A DNA stretch of 39,771 bases from Smithella sp. SCADC (GTDB lineage Bacteria > Desulfobacterota > Syntrophia > Syntrophales > Smithellaceae), in assembly GCA_000747625.2 (NCBI GenBank), contig JQDQ01000132.1:1-39771 (forward strand), in the 5' to 3' direction. The notes under the pieces are model-generated. The model was not told the DNA's origin and did no database searches. It was given only the letters and a program-made list of their open reading frames with translations. Positions 16,682-25,191 of this stretch are shown here, piece after piece. The position numbers and the translations under genes are program-made. The first letter of the stretch is position 1. Every line of letters starts with the position of its first letter.

Positions 16682-19520
16682 TCTTGAGAAAACTGTAAGC
16701 ATAATTTTCGCCGGGGTCGATAATCTCAGCTCGACGGCCACCCAGATCAACCGGAGCTTTTCCGATCTTGGCGGGTCGATCAGTGCGGTTGCGGATCCAC
16801 TGGCGGGCATCGCTGAATCCGTCCTGAAGGCTGAAGCGGCTCTGGCGGCGCTGGCTGTGGGTGGGCTGGTTGTTGCCTTCAACGCCTCCAAAAACTTTGA
16901 GAGTTCGATGATTGAACTCAAAAAAGTTGTCGGCGATCAGCCGGAGGCGCTGGACGCGGCGAAGGCGGCGGCGCTCGATTTGTCTGACAAATACGGGAAA
17001 TCGGCGGCTGATATCGTTGAATCGATGGCCGAATTCAAGCAGGCCGGGTTCGATATGTCCGAATCAATGGGCCTTGCCGCAACTGCTATCGATACGATGA
17101 TCGCGGGCGGCATTGATGCGTCCGTTGCAAGCGAATTGCTCATTGCCTCCCTCAAGGGTTTCCGCGAACCCGCATCAGAAGCGGGCCGCCTGCTTGAAAT
17201 CCTCAATACTGTATCTAGTAAATACGCCACAGACCTTGAGCAACTAGGTATTGGCATGGCGGCGTTATCCCCCATCGCTTATCAGATGGGCTTTTCGATG
17301 GAGGAAACCGCCGGAATCCTAACCCCGATCATTGAGATTTTCCGCTCAGGTGATGAGGCGGCAATCGCCCTCAAAACAGGTCTGCTCAAACTAATTTCTG
17401 ATACAGCCCCGGTAAATGCCGCCCTCGCAGCCATCGGCGTATCACAGACTGATGCGAATGGTGCGCTCCGATCCGGAAAAGACATCCTGAATGATGTCTC
17501 TGTTGCATTCCAAGGGCTTGATCAAAACCAGAAATTATACTTCACACAGGAGCTTGTCGGCATCCAGCAGTCTGCCAGAATGGTTGAGGTATTCGACAAC
17601 CTTGGCAAATCCACCGAGATCACCGCCCTCGCAATGGAGCATGGGAGCACTGCGGCCGATGAAGTGGCCGCCCGCCTCGCATCCGCACAGACTTCAGTTG
17701 ACAGATTCGGCGTGGCGTTTACGAATCTCGCAACAGTTGTCGGCGACAGCTTCAAAGAGGCCGCAAAAGAAGCCATCAACGGCGGTACAGAGATCGAAAA
17801 CACGCTCCGAACGATGGTTGAAAGCGGGGCCTTTGACCCACTCCTGAACATGGTGGCCGAATTCGCAGAGGATACCGGGACATATCTTTCCGGCATCGCT
17901 CAGGCATTGCCCGAAGCCATGGAAGGCGTTGACTTCTCCGCGCTCATCGAACAGGTGCGAGGCCTTGGCACCGAAATCGGCGAAGCATTTGACCTGCTTT
18001 TCGGCTCATTCGATTTGACGAAGCCGGAAGAGCTTGAAGCGGCAATCCAGAAAGTCGTGAACGTCATCACGAATCTGACCGCCACCGCCCGCAATGTCCT
18101 TGACGGCATGAGTCCGCTTTTCTCAACAATCGGCATCGGCGTTGACAAGTTCTCGGAACTCGGAACCGGCGCCACAGAACTGGCCGGGAAGATACTTGGC
18201 ACGGCTGAAACGATATCGAAATTCGTATCCGCTCTCAGCTATGTCGGCCCGGCCCTCGGTGTGTTGGTATCCGGGCAGATTATCAGCGCCACCGCGAATG
18301 TTCTGAACCTTACCGGCTCCCTGCTTGGGCTTGGGCCGCTTTCGGTTCCTGCCGCCATCGGGGTTGGTATTGCAGGAATCGGATACGCCGCAGCCACCGC
18401 CCTGCATGAAGTCGTGCAATTTGTGGCCGGGATCAACGACATTCCCCATGAGATCGACACAAAATTGACGCTTGAAAACGGAAATGTCGTTGATCTTGTA
18501 ACCGGCTACATCCGGGACACAAGCGGGAAAATTGTCGGTGTCCCAACGGAGATGACCCTCGAAAACGGCGACACGATAGACACCATTTCCGGGTACATCA
18601 CCGATGCAGACGGGAAGCAGGTGCAGGTCCGCTCAGAAGTGGTGCTGGAAAACGGCGATACGCTTGACCTCATCAATGGCTTTATCACGAGCGCCGAATC
18701 CGGCCAGACGTACAGCCTGAATGCAAAAATAACCATCGATCAGACAACCGACGAATGGGTCAAAGACGCCATCCAGAACGGGGAATCTCAGCTCCTGATT
18801 AACTATGTCGTTGACCCTTCCACGGAAAACCTTGCGGCCGCCATGGAGGAGCTTGGGGCCGGATTCTTCGACCACACGAAAGAGGCGTTGGACGCCAACG
18901 TCAAGCAGCCGATCATGGAAATGTTGGAATGGGTCGATGAGGCGGGCAACACCCATCAACTGAAAGTCCCTGTTGATAACACCGATATTGCCAAGACCAC
19001 GGCAGCCATCGAAGCGGTTCCGACCGAAAAGATGCTCGAAATCAAGCTGCAAGGGGAAATCGATGAACGGCTTGCTCAGATCAAAGCCGATGCCGAAACC
19101 CTCCAAACCGCAATGGAGTGGACCGCCAAGCTGGAAATTGCTCAGGTCGAAGCAGGAATCCGGGCGCTTGAGGCCACATTCGCATCGGTTGACAACACGA
19201 TTTCCACCACAGGCGACACAATTTCAAGCCTCTTCGGGCTACTCAACGATGCCGAATGGACCGACCGGGGCCGCCTCCGGGACGCCATCGAAGACCAGCA
19301 GGAGATGCAGGCCGAAGCGTTTGAACTTCAGAAAAAACTCCTCGAACAGCAAATCGAAATCAATCAGGCGAAGCTCGACGCCATGAAGGACGGCGAATCG
19401 CTTATCTCTATCTCAGCCGAAGGCCTCGAACCAGAATTAGAAGCCTTCATGTGGAAAATCATTGAAAAGGTCCAGATCCGAGCAACCGAAGAGGCATCTG
19501 AATTTCTATTAGGAATTTAA
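16674..19520 (+). CDS. Tail tape measure protein (TP901 type)
   Basis: 948 residues; determines tail length. The TP901-type core is near the N terminus (NFESSMIELKKVVGDQPEAL, KYGKSAADIVESMAEFKQAG, ASELLIASLKGF). Hydrophobic segments lie at about 55-70 and 525-585 (ALGVLVSGQIISATANVLNL and AAIGVGIAGIGYAAATALHE), possible membrane-penetrating parts. Three 29-residue tandem repeats occupy about 598-684. The C terminus is coiled coil (DQQEMQAEAFELQKKLLEQQ). It is the longest gene, as expected. Confidence 0.92.
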   Translation: MADLEKTVSIIFAGVDNLSSTATQINRSFSDLGGSISAVADPLAGIAESVLKAEAALAALAVGGLVVAFNASKNFESSMIELKKVVGDQPEALDAAKAAALDLSDKYGKSAADIVESMAEFKQAGFDMSESMGLAATAIDTMIAGGIDASVASELLIASLKGFREPASEAGRLLEILNTVSSKYATDLEQLGIGMAALSPIAYQMGFSMEETAGILTPIIEIFRSGDEAAIALKTGLLKLISDTAPVNAALAAIGVSQTDANGALRSGKDILNDVSVAFQGLDQNQKLYFTQELVGIQQSARMVEVFDNLGKSTEITALAMEHGSTAADEVAARLASAQTSVDRFGVAFTNLATVVGDSFKEAAKEAINGGTEIENTLRTMVESGAFDPLLNMVAEFAEDTGTYLSGIAQALPEAMEGVDFSALIEQVRGLGTEIGEAFDLLFGSFDLTKPEELEAAIQKVVNVITNLTATARNVLDGMSPLFSTIGIGVDKFSELGTGATELAGKILGTAETISKFVSALSYVGPALGVLVSGQIISATANVLNLTGSLLGLGPLSVPAAIGVGIAGIGYAAATALHEVVQFVAGINDIPHEIDTKLTLENGNVVDLVTGYIRDTSGKIVGVPTEMTLENGDTIDTISGYITDADGKQVQVRSEVVLENGDTLDLINGFITSAESGQTYSLNAKITIDQTTDEWVKDAIQNGESQLLINYVVDPSTENLAAAMEELGAGFFDHTKEALDANVKQPIMEMLEWVDEAGNTHQLKVPVDNTDIAKTTAAIEAVPTEKMLEIKLQGEIDERLAQIKADAETLQTAMEWTAKLEIAQVEAGIRALEATFASVDNTISTTGDTISSLFGLLNDAEWTDRGRLRDAIEDQQEMQAEAFELQKKLLEQQIEINQAKLDAMKDGESLISISAEGLEPELEAFMWKIIEKVQIRATEEASEFLLGI
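18465..18727 (+). repeat. Three 29-residue repeats inside tape measure gene
   Basis: Three consecutive 87-bp units encode LENG(N/D)-x2-(V/I/L)D-x3-G(Y/F)I-x5-G and so on. Amino acids are conserved better than codons, so the duplication is old. Repeat number could alter tail length. Confidence 0.7.
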
Positions 19521-19523
19521 GCA

Positions 19524-19862
19524 ATGATCAGCATAGTCGGATCAACTACATATTGCTCATTCGAGGAAAACCCGGCGAAAACCGATCTTTACAACGCCTC
19601 TGCCCGCGTTTCCCGGTCTGCCACGCTGGACGGCGGCGTGTCGATCACCCATTCCGGCCTTGTTCACGGAGACCGGACGCTATCGATTTACGCCACCATC
19701 GACAGCGCCACCGAAGCAAGCCTCAAGACGATCAACGAGACCGACACCCTAATCTACCTGTCCTGCCGTGAGGGCTATTTCTCAGGCGTAATCGACCGGC
19801 TCAGGATTCAGGGAGGGGTTATGACAATGACATTTTTAGTTAAAGAAAAACTATCCGCATAA
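19524..19862 (+). CDS. Small tail protein
   Basis: 112 residues, beta-rich (SRSATLDGGVSITHSGLVHG, TLIYLSCREGYFSGVIDRLR). Position directly after the tape measure suggests a minor or distal tail protein. The end of the frame (GGVMTMTFLVKEKLSA) is typical of short tail proteins in this position. No closer family recognised. Confidence 0.6.
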   Translation: MISIVGSTTYCSFEENPAKTDLYNASARVSRSATLDGGVSITHSGLVHGDRTLSIYATIDSATEASLKTINETDTLIYLSCREGYFSGVIDRLRIQGGVMTMTFLVKEKLSA

Positions 19863-19874
19863 GGAGTAATTAAA

Positions 19875-20312
19875 ATGGCTGTTACTACTACACTCTCAAA
19901 TCATTTCCGCTACATGCTGGCAACGAAGAAAATCGATTTCACCGCCTCAACCGGCGATGCCTTCAAGATCATTTTGATGAACACCACGTTTGCCTTCGAC
20001 AAGGATTCCCACGCCACCCTTGCCGGTGTGACCGCGAGTCAGTTGGCAACAAATTACGGCTACACGCAGGATAACAAAGCCTGTGTCGTGGCCTCGATCA
20101 CTGAAGATGACACGAACGATGTGGCCCGCGTGGTGTTCAGCGATGTTACCTGGACGGCATCCGGCGGGGCCATTGGCCCATCCGGCGCGGCGATCATCTA
20201 TGACGATACCACCAGCGATGACACGGTTGTCTGCTGCATCGATTTCGGCGCTGACGGCACGGCCCCGGATGGATTTAACTTCCAGATCACCGATATTGTT
20301 GTGGATATCTAA
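19875..20312 (+). CDS. Phage structural protein, probably tail
   Basis: 145 residues with ribosome site AAGGAG. Begins MAVTTTLSNHFRYMLATKKI and contains SGGAIGPSGAAIIYDD and a DFGADGTAPDGFNFQI segment. The pattern is common in phage tail operons, next to fibres and tape measures. Beta-rich and acidic. The exact role (tip or fibre attachment) is not known. Confidence 0.6.
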   Translation: MAVTTTLSNHFRYMLATKKIDFTASTGDAFKIILMNTTFAFDKDSHATLAGVTASQLATNYGYTQDNKACVVASITEDDTNDVARVVFSDVTWTASGGAIGPSGAAIIYDDTTSDDTVVCCIDFGADGTAPDGFNFQITDIVVDI

Positions 20313-20315
20313 TCG

Positions 20316-22814
20316 ATGGCCCAACTCTACAAAAAAACCGGAACATGCTCCCGGCCAGACGGCGCGCAGACTGACTATCCGATGTATTTGGTGGTGGGGG
20401 AGTCAGCGGGAAGTGTGGCGTATCGTCATTATAAAATAGCCGTATCTGCGAGTGGCGAATCAAGTGGCTACACTGAAATCATAGAGCTTTGTCTGTACGA
20501 TGCCAGCGATACGCTATTTTCTCCAAACAATATGACCGCCAATGACGCGCCGTCCCCCTATGTTGTGGCCTATTCTGCCGCATACAACTCAGCCACCTAC
20601 GGCTACAAAGCATTTGACGGTGGAACGGGATACTGGCTGTGCAATAGTTCTACGGTATGGTTGACGCTTGATCTTGGAGAAGGCAACGCTGAATCGCTCG
20701 CCTCTTATTCCCTGAAGTGTGGCAACAGTGGTGAACTTGATCGAGCGCCAAAGAACTGGATCATATACGGCAGTAATGATGGGTCATCGTGGGCGGTGGT
20801 ACATTCAGTTACAGGGCAGGTCGATTGGAGCGCGGGGGAAACACGAACCTTTCACTTTTGCGATGTTCACTGCTCCGGCCACTGTCAGACAGATTTTGGA
20901 GATATCCGCTTCCACAATGCAGCCGACGCAGCCCTTGACTACATGATCGACTGGCCTACCTTGACCGGCACGACTCCCAACCAGAGCGTCGGAGTCTGGG
21001 TGGCTCCGAGTCCGGGGACGAGCGCCACGGATGTTGTACTGAAGTACGGCGATGCGGCTTTGACTGATGCGTCTGACGGCGCGGCGGTATTCATTAAGTA
21101 CAAGCCTTTCGAGTCCGGCAATGACGGCACGTCTCTGTCAACTGCGGATGGCGATTGGACGGTAGTTCAAGGCGCTTGCGAGATTGACACAGCACAGAAA
21201 TATGCCGGAACAAGATCGGCCCTGTTGCATGGCGTAGACGGTACTTATGCGCTGGCGACTCTCCCAGTAACTCCATCGGCAGACATAGCGATTAGCTTCA
21301 AGATTCGGAAACCCTCGGCAGCAAGTGGCGTGGTTGCGATTGGTCACGGCGACGGATCATCTCGGGCGTGGCTGTACTACGGGAAAGAAGGGGATTACGA
21401 CGGAGTATATTACCTTAATTCATCGCTGGCCTATTCGTCGCTACTCACAACCCTTGCCGGAGCCGCATGGCACACATTTGAGCTGAAAAACTTCAACTGG
21501 ACTGCCGACACTTACGATTTATATGTTAACGACACGCTGGTAGCTGAGGGGGCGACCGAATACGCCGATGCGACGGCGGCCAATGTGCTGTTTTTGCGCT
21601 CTCAATATTACGGCAGCGACGGAGATTGTTGGATCGATAATGTCATCGTCCGCAAATACGCCAGCCCAGAGCCGACTTGGGGGACTTGGGGGGCGGAAGA
21701 AGAAATCTCAGTCGGATCAGATTGCATCATTGAAGCAGTAACCGCAACCCTAAGCCCAACAGCCTCAGCAAGCCCCGGAATTTCGGTCACCTCAACCACC
21801 GGCACCCTCGGCCCCTCCGCATCGGCAGGCGTGGCGCTATCAGTCACGGCGCTTTCGGCCATCCTTGGGCCGACAGTTGACGCCAATCTCGGAATATCGA
21901 TAGCGGCGGCTTCCGCGATCCTTGGCCCTTCGGCCAGCGCGGACTTCGATATCAATTCCGAGGCAAGCGTCCTGATCATCTGTCAGTCCGCCACCCTCGC
22001 GCCTTCCGCATCGGCAGGAGTTCAGATATCGGTTGCCTCTCAGACGGCCACGCTCAACCCATCGGCGGGCATCCCGAAAATATACCTGATTCTGTCCGCT
22101 GAATCCGCTGTCCTGAATCCATCGGCATCGGCGGCCCCGGCCATCGGCATCACCTCGGCGCCTGCGATTCTTGACCCATCGGCGGGCATTCCGGGCTTGG
22201 CTATCTCTTTGCCGGCGGCTTCGGCGGTACTTGATCCGAGTGCCAGCGCGGGGGCAATGACGGTTTTTCAGTACTCGAACCCTGTAATCCTCTACTATTT
22301 CACGCTGACCGGCGCGGCAGACGGTGTGGCAGATGCAACGATCCCGATTTCCAGCTTTCAGGCTCGGCACCGGAACGGGGAATCAACTTACCTGTCCGTC
22401 GTTATCCCTGACTATGACACCTACGAGGATATCATTGACGCCCGGAGCAACGGGCAGATGATTATCCGCATGGCCTTCAGCCACGCCGGGGCCGTCTATC
22501 ACAGCGAGGAAATTCTCCGGGTCGATCTGGACACCAACGGGATTCGGAAGGACCAGGGCGGCAGGAGTCAGTCGATTACCCTTGTCGGTCATCGCACTGA
22601 AACCTACAGCCCGCAGACGTTGACCCTGAAAAACGTAACCTACCGGCGCACCGGCAACGCAGGTGAAATCAGCTACAGATGCGCGGTCCCTGATATCTTC
22701 CTCCGGCCCGGTGACACGGCGGTTTATGGGTCGGATTCCTTCACGGTGGGATCGATTACTTACAGCGTTTCATCCGGCTATACCTCAATGGACGTGACGG
22801 AGGCGGTATCATGA
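20316..22814 (+). CDS. Multidomain tail adhesin / receptor-binding protein
   Basis: 832 residues, mosaic. About 30-175: an F5/8 type C (discoidin)-like domain (YGYKAFDGGTGYWL, WLTLDLG, APKNWIIYGSNDGSSWAVVH). About 190-255: a DUF2341-type segment (TDFGDIRFHNAADAALDYMI, PNQSVGVWV). About 265-450: a LamG/concanavalin-like jelly roll ending CWIDNVIVRKY. About 475-645: some eight degenerate 20-residue repeats of type SAxLxPSASAxxxISI. About 650-832: a beta-rich C-terminal part that ends as a tail-tip protein. The carbohydrate-binding domains suggest attachment to the host surface. Confidence 0.75.
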   Translation: MAQLYKKTGTCSRPDGAQTDYPMYLVVGESAGSVAYRHYKIAVSASGESSGYTEIIELCLYDASDTLFSPNNMTANDAPSPYVVAYSAAYNSATYGYKAFDGGTGYWLCNSSTVWLTLDLGEGNAESLASYSLKCGNSGELDRAPKNWIIYGSNDGSSWAVVHSVTGQVDWSAGETRTFHFCDVHCSGHCQTDFGDIRFHNAADAALDYMIDWPTLTGTTPNQSVGVWVAPSPGTSATDVVLKYGDAALTDASDGAAVFIKYKPFESGNDGTSLSTADGDWTVVQGACEIDTAQKYAGTRSALLHGVDGTYALATLPVTPSADIAISFKIRKPSAASGVVAIGHGDGSSRAWLYYGKEGDYDGVYYLNSSLAYSSLLTTLAGAAWHTFELKNFNWTADTYDLYVNDTLVAEGATEYADATAANVLFLRSQYYGSDGDCWIDNVIVRKYASPEPTWGTWGAEEEISVGSDCIIEAVTATLSPTASASPGISVTSTTGTLGPSASAGVALSVTALSAILGPTVDANLGISIAAASAILGPSASADFDINSEASVLIICQSATLAPSASAGVQISVASQTATLNPSAGIPKIYLILSAESAVLNPSASAAPAIGITSAPAILDPSAGIPGLAISLPAASAVLDPSASAGAMTVFQYSNPVILYYFTLTGAADGVADATIPISSFQARHRNGESTYLSVVIPDYDTYEDIIDARSNGQMIIRMAFSHAGAVYHSEEILRVDLDTNGIRKDQGGRSQSITLVGHRTETYSPQTLTLKNVTYRRTGNAGEISYRCAVPDIFLRPGDTAVYGSDSFTVGSITYSVSSGYTSMDVTEAVS
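21722..22257 (+). repeat. SAxLxPSASA repeats in adhesin
   Basis: Eight or so degenerate copies of a roughly 20-residue unit (A(T/I/V)LxPSAS or PSAG, then xxI(S)). Copies vary in length between 17 and 24 residues, so they are aged repeats. They form a Ser/Ala/Pro-rich stalk between the lectin-like head and the tail-tip part. Confidence 0.65.
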
Positions 22815-23188
22815 CCGAATATGCTGACCTTTCCGGCGCAAGTCCCGGCCTGATTCTGGTTCCCGGCAACAAGACGAAAACGCTCCAATATGCACCCGGC
22901 TACACTTACGGCAAGTATGTCATCGGTGATGTGGCCGATTACATGAACAATGCCGACATGGTTGAGGCGCTATCGGTCGGTACTCTCAGCCCGTCAGGAA
23001 TTTTCTACAATCTGGCGATGCACCCGGGAACGCAGAAGTGGAAACCGACGCACCGATACGGACAGATCACGGCCATTGATTACACGGCGCACACTTGCAG
23101 CGTGAGCTTGGAGGCGGCCTATGATTATCATCTGGACCTGAATCAGACCTACACGCTGACCGCGGTGCCGATCTGGTACATGACCTGA
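22811..23188 (+). CDS. Tail protein, N-terminal part before in-frame TGA
   Basis: 125 residues (to TGA 23186-23188), coupled to the adhesin by ATGA. The sequence GYTYGKYVIGDVADYMNNAD and later YGQITAIDYTAHTCSVSLEA, then YTLTAVPIWYMT, reads as a beta-barrel tail protein cut in mid-fold. The same frame stays open past the TGA for another 193 codons with sensible protein sequence (see the next entry). So this is the first half of one gene: recoded, suppressed or broken by mutation. Confidence 0.72.
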   Translation: MTEYADLSGASPGLILVPGNKTKTLQYAPGYTYGKYVIGDVADYMNNADMVEALSVGTLSPSGIFYNLAMHPGTQKWKPTHRYGQITAIDYTAHTCSVSLEAAYDYHLDLNQTYTLTAVPIWYMT

Positions 23189-23225
23189 CGGAGTTCAGCT
23201 TTCGTCGTCGGTGACGACGTTCTGA
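23186..23225 (+). promoter_or_regulatory. In-frame TGA with SECIS-like hairpin
   Basis: TGA 23186-23188 is followed by a hairpin: CGTCGTC (23203-23209), loop GGT, GACGACG (23213-23219), extended after an internal loop by TCAG/CTGA (23195-23198 with 23222-23225). The G-starting loop begins 21 bases after TGA. As I recall, bacterial SECIS elements need a G early in a small apical loop about 16-37 nt after UGA, with an upper stem of at least four pairs. All conditions seem met. Use as selenocysteine is not proven. Confidence 0.4.
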
Positions 23226-23770
23226 TTCAGTTTACAGACAACGATTGGAGTCAACCGATGGTTGTAGGATTCAAGGCAGACCCGAAACCGTGCGAGTGGG
23301 AGCCGTGGCATGGATCGCTGACGGCGTTTCATCCTTGGTATCATGTGGTTCTTAGAACAGAACAAGGTGCTCAGCCGTGGGACGTAATAAACAGCCAGTT
23401 GTATGTAAAATATACGCATAATGGAGTCCCGAATCAGTGGGGTACCCAGACCGGAGCGACAAGCAGGCTTGACCATCCGATTCAAAGTCCGGATGATCCG
23501 ATTAAGCTCGCAACCCATGTGAAATGGAAGGCGTCTGTAACTTTATCAGACGCCACGGTTCAATTTGCGATTTCTGGGTACTATTGGACTGCCAAAATAT
23601 ATCTAAGCGCGGCAGACAATGGGGTGGTGAAAACAGCCCGACTACTGGACTTCGCAAGCGGAAGCGGGTTTGACAACGTGATATGCGGTTTTTACATCAT
23701 GTCTCAAACTTCGGACGGCGTCGGCAGCGTCGAATGCGCCATTGACTACATAGATTTATACACGCCATAA
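23189..23770 (+). CDS. Tail protein, part after in-frame TGA
   Basis: In the same frame as the preceding gene. Codons 23189-23257 read RSSAFVVGDDVLIQFTDNDW and join directly to MVVGFKADPKPCEWEPWHGS. Phage tail proteins commonly have an AFxVGDxVxxxF segment followed by a VIGF(x)xxPKPC segment, so the join is natural. If translation restarts instead, ATG 23258 has GGAG eight bases upstream (170 residues). The C-terminal part is a beta-rich jelly-roll-like domain (FAISGYYWTAKIYLSAADNG, VECAIDYIDLYTP). Function: tail tip or fibre, inferred. Confidence 0.65.
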   Translation, partial: RSSAFVVGDDVLIQFTDNDWSQPMVVGFKADPKPCEWEPWHGSLTAFHPWYHVVLRTEQGAQPWDVINSQLYVKYTHNGVPNQWGTQTGATSRLDHPIQSPDDPIKLATHVKWKASVTLSDATVQFAISGYYWTAKIYLSAADNGVVKTARLLDFASGSGFDNVICGFYIMSQTSDGVGSVECAIDYIDLYTP

Positions 23771-23886
23771 AACGGAACCCGGCCGGGCGTGGGTGCTGGT
23801 GACACCCAAGCGGAAAAGGAAAACCGCCTGCCCGACCGAGCAAACAAGAGAAAACCGATATCATCAAAAAAAGGAAAGGTCAACCG

Positions 23887-24099
23887 GTGGACGCAACATC
23901 TCAAGTTATCCTGGGAATCGCAGGTCTGGTTATCGGCATACTTCAGACCGTCATCATCTCCATGCTGGCCGACATGAGACAGTCCATCGACCGTACATGG
24001 AAGCGCATCAATAATCATTATCATGAAGTCGAATGCAGCAATGTGGATTGTCGGACGCTGCGAACCGGCAACGTCATTCTGCCGAGGGGGTCGGAATGA
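23887..24099 (+). CDS. Small membrane protein, holin candidate
   Basis: 70 residues from GTG 23887, with AAAGGAAAGG about eight bases upstream. One N-terminal transmembrane helix (QVILGIAGLVIGILQTVIIS) precedes a positively charged, helical region (MRQSIDRTWKRINNH) and a Cys-containing tail. It begins the lysis region, directly before other small membrane proteins and the endolysin, so a holin or holin-like role is possible. Only one clear helix is visible. Confidence 0.55.
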   Translation: MDATSQVILGIAGLVIGILQTVIISMLADMRQSIDRTWKRINNHYHEVECSNVDCRTLRTGNVILPRGSE

Positions 24100-24254
24100 A
24101 GAAACTCATCATTTTAATAGTCCTGAACATCATAATTTGGGGTTTTGTCGGCTTCGAGCTGGCATATTACGAACCATGCTCCGCAAATCCACCACCGGCG
24201 CGGGTTTACGGGCCGACTCTCTCAGTGGCCCAAAATCAAACGATCTGCCTTTAA
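24096..24254 (+). CDS. Small secreted or membrane-anchored protein
   Basis: 52 residues from ATG 24096 (ATGA overlap with the previous gene). A KK start followed by a hydrophobic stretch LIILIVLNIIIWGFVGFEL forms a signal anchor; the remainder is Pro-rich with Cys. A short spanin-like or holin-accessory function is possible, but unproven. Confidence 0.5.
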   Translation: MKKLIILIVLNIIIWGFVGFELAYYEPCSANPPPARVYGPTLSVAQNQTICL

Positions 24255-24275
24255 CGCATATGTAGGTATTGCCCA

Positions 24276-24602
24276 ATGGATCAGAAATTGACCCTTAGAC
24301 AGAAGCAAAGCCTGTTCGCCCGGTTAATCTGCGAACTCATCCCGCATATCTTCGATCAGGGATATGAAGTCACGCTCGGCGATGCCTGGGCGAAGTCCGG
24401 CCATTGCAAAAACTCGAATCATTATATCCGGCTGGCTATCGACCTCAACCTTTTTAAGGACGGCAAATATTTGACGGATACGGAATCACACAAACCTTTC
24501 GGCGAATATTGGGAAAGCCTGCATCCGCTTTGCGCGTGGGGCGGGCGGTTCAGTCAACCGGATGGCAACCACTATTCACTGAAGCACAACGGGAGGGCGT
24601 GA
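24276..24602 (+). CDS. Endolysin, peptidase M15 family (VanY-like)
   Basis: 108 residues. Cleaves peptide bonds in murein at the end of infection. The zinc site of M15 peptidases is clear: H49 and D56 (SNHYIRLAIDLNLF), a catalytic E80 (WESL) and H99 (GGRFSQPDGNHYS). The length is typical for phage M15C endolysins such as T5 Lys (137). No signal peptide, so it needs a holin, which the small membrane proteins upstream may supply. Confidence 0.9.
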   Translation: MDQKLTLRQKQSLFARLICELIPHIFDQGYEVTLGDAWAKSGHCKNSNHYIRLAIDLNLFKDGKYLTDTESHKPFGEYWESLHPLCAWGGRFSQPDGNHYSLKHNGRA

Positions 24603-24638
24603 TGGACGAATTTATGATCTGGCTCTTTCGGTCTGGAA

Positions 24639-24785
24639 ATGGACGCCGTTGTGGGTCCGTGGTTGAAAGAAAACGCCATGACGATCAGCTTTGTGCTCGG
24701 TCTGCCCTATCTGGCTTATCGCTGGTGGTGGCGCAATATGGAGCGCATCCGGGCGCTGAAGGAGCGGGACGATGATCAGGGATAA
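24639..24785 (+). CDS. Small membrane protein, possibly truncated by frameshift
   Basis: 48 residues, MDAVVGPWLKENAMTISFVL then GLPYLAYRWWWRNMERI. The frame shows one membrane helix and a charged tail. A good start (ATG 24602, GGGAGG ribosome site, TGATG overlap with the endolysin) belongs to another frame that reads MDEFMIWLF and then loses sense. Joining the two frames near CTC TTT C at 24625-24631 gives a coherent 60-residue protein, so the gene is either frameshifted, recoded or mis-sequenced. It overlaps the next gene by 14 bases. Confidence 0.5.
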   Translation: MDAVVGPWLKENAMTISFVLGLPYLAYRWWWRNMERIRALKERDDDQG

Positions 24786-25191
24786 ATGTCTGTACTTCAA
24801 GCGGGGCTACAAGTATCAGGTTTCCCGCGATTACCGCATCAAGCTGGCCGTGATCCCGTTTGAACCGATATGTCTGCCTTTCGTTTTGATGGATACCGCC
24901 GGCGATACGATCATCAAGGCCGGGTATGCATGGAACGGAGCAAGCGGGCCGACCGTGGACACGCGCAACACGATGACCGGAAGCCTTGTCCATGATCTGC
25001 TTTATCAACTTATCCGGCTCGGATTGATTGATCCTAAATACAAGGCTTATGCCGACCGGATGTTGAAGGAAATCTGCATCGAGGATGGAATGAACCGGAT
25101 TCGGGCCGCCTGCTGGCTCTGGGCCGTCAAGACTTTCGGCGGCGCGTCCTGCAAGCCCGATGCCGAACCCAAGGAAGAGGTTGCACCATGA
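24772..25191 (+). CDS. DUF1353 family protein
   Basis: 139 residues. The pattern AGYAWNGASGPTVDTRNTM, then GSLVHDLLYQL and ADRMLKEICIEDGM, is that of DUF1353, a family common in phage lysis and tail regions with an unsolved role. The conserved D/H residues (T-x5-G-x3-HD and AD) look like a possible metal or hydrolase site. It is coupled to the lipoprotein gene downstream. Confidence 0.85.
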   Translation: MIRDKCLYFKRGYKYQVSRDYRIKLAVIPFEPICLPFVLMDTAGDTIIKAGYAWNGASGPTVDTRNTMTGSLVHDLLYQLIRLGLIDPKYKAYADRMLKEICIEDGMNRIRAACWLWAVKTFGGASCKPDAEPKEEVAP

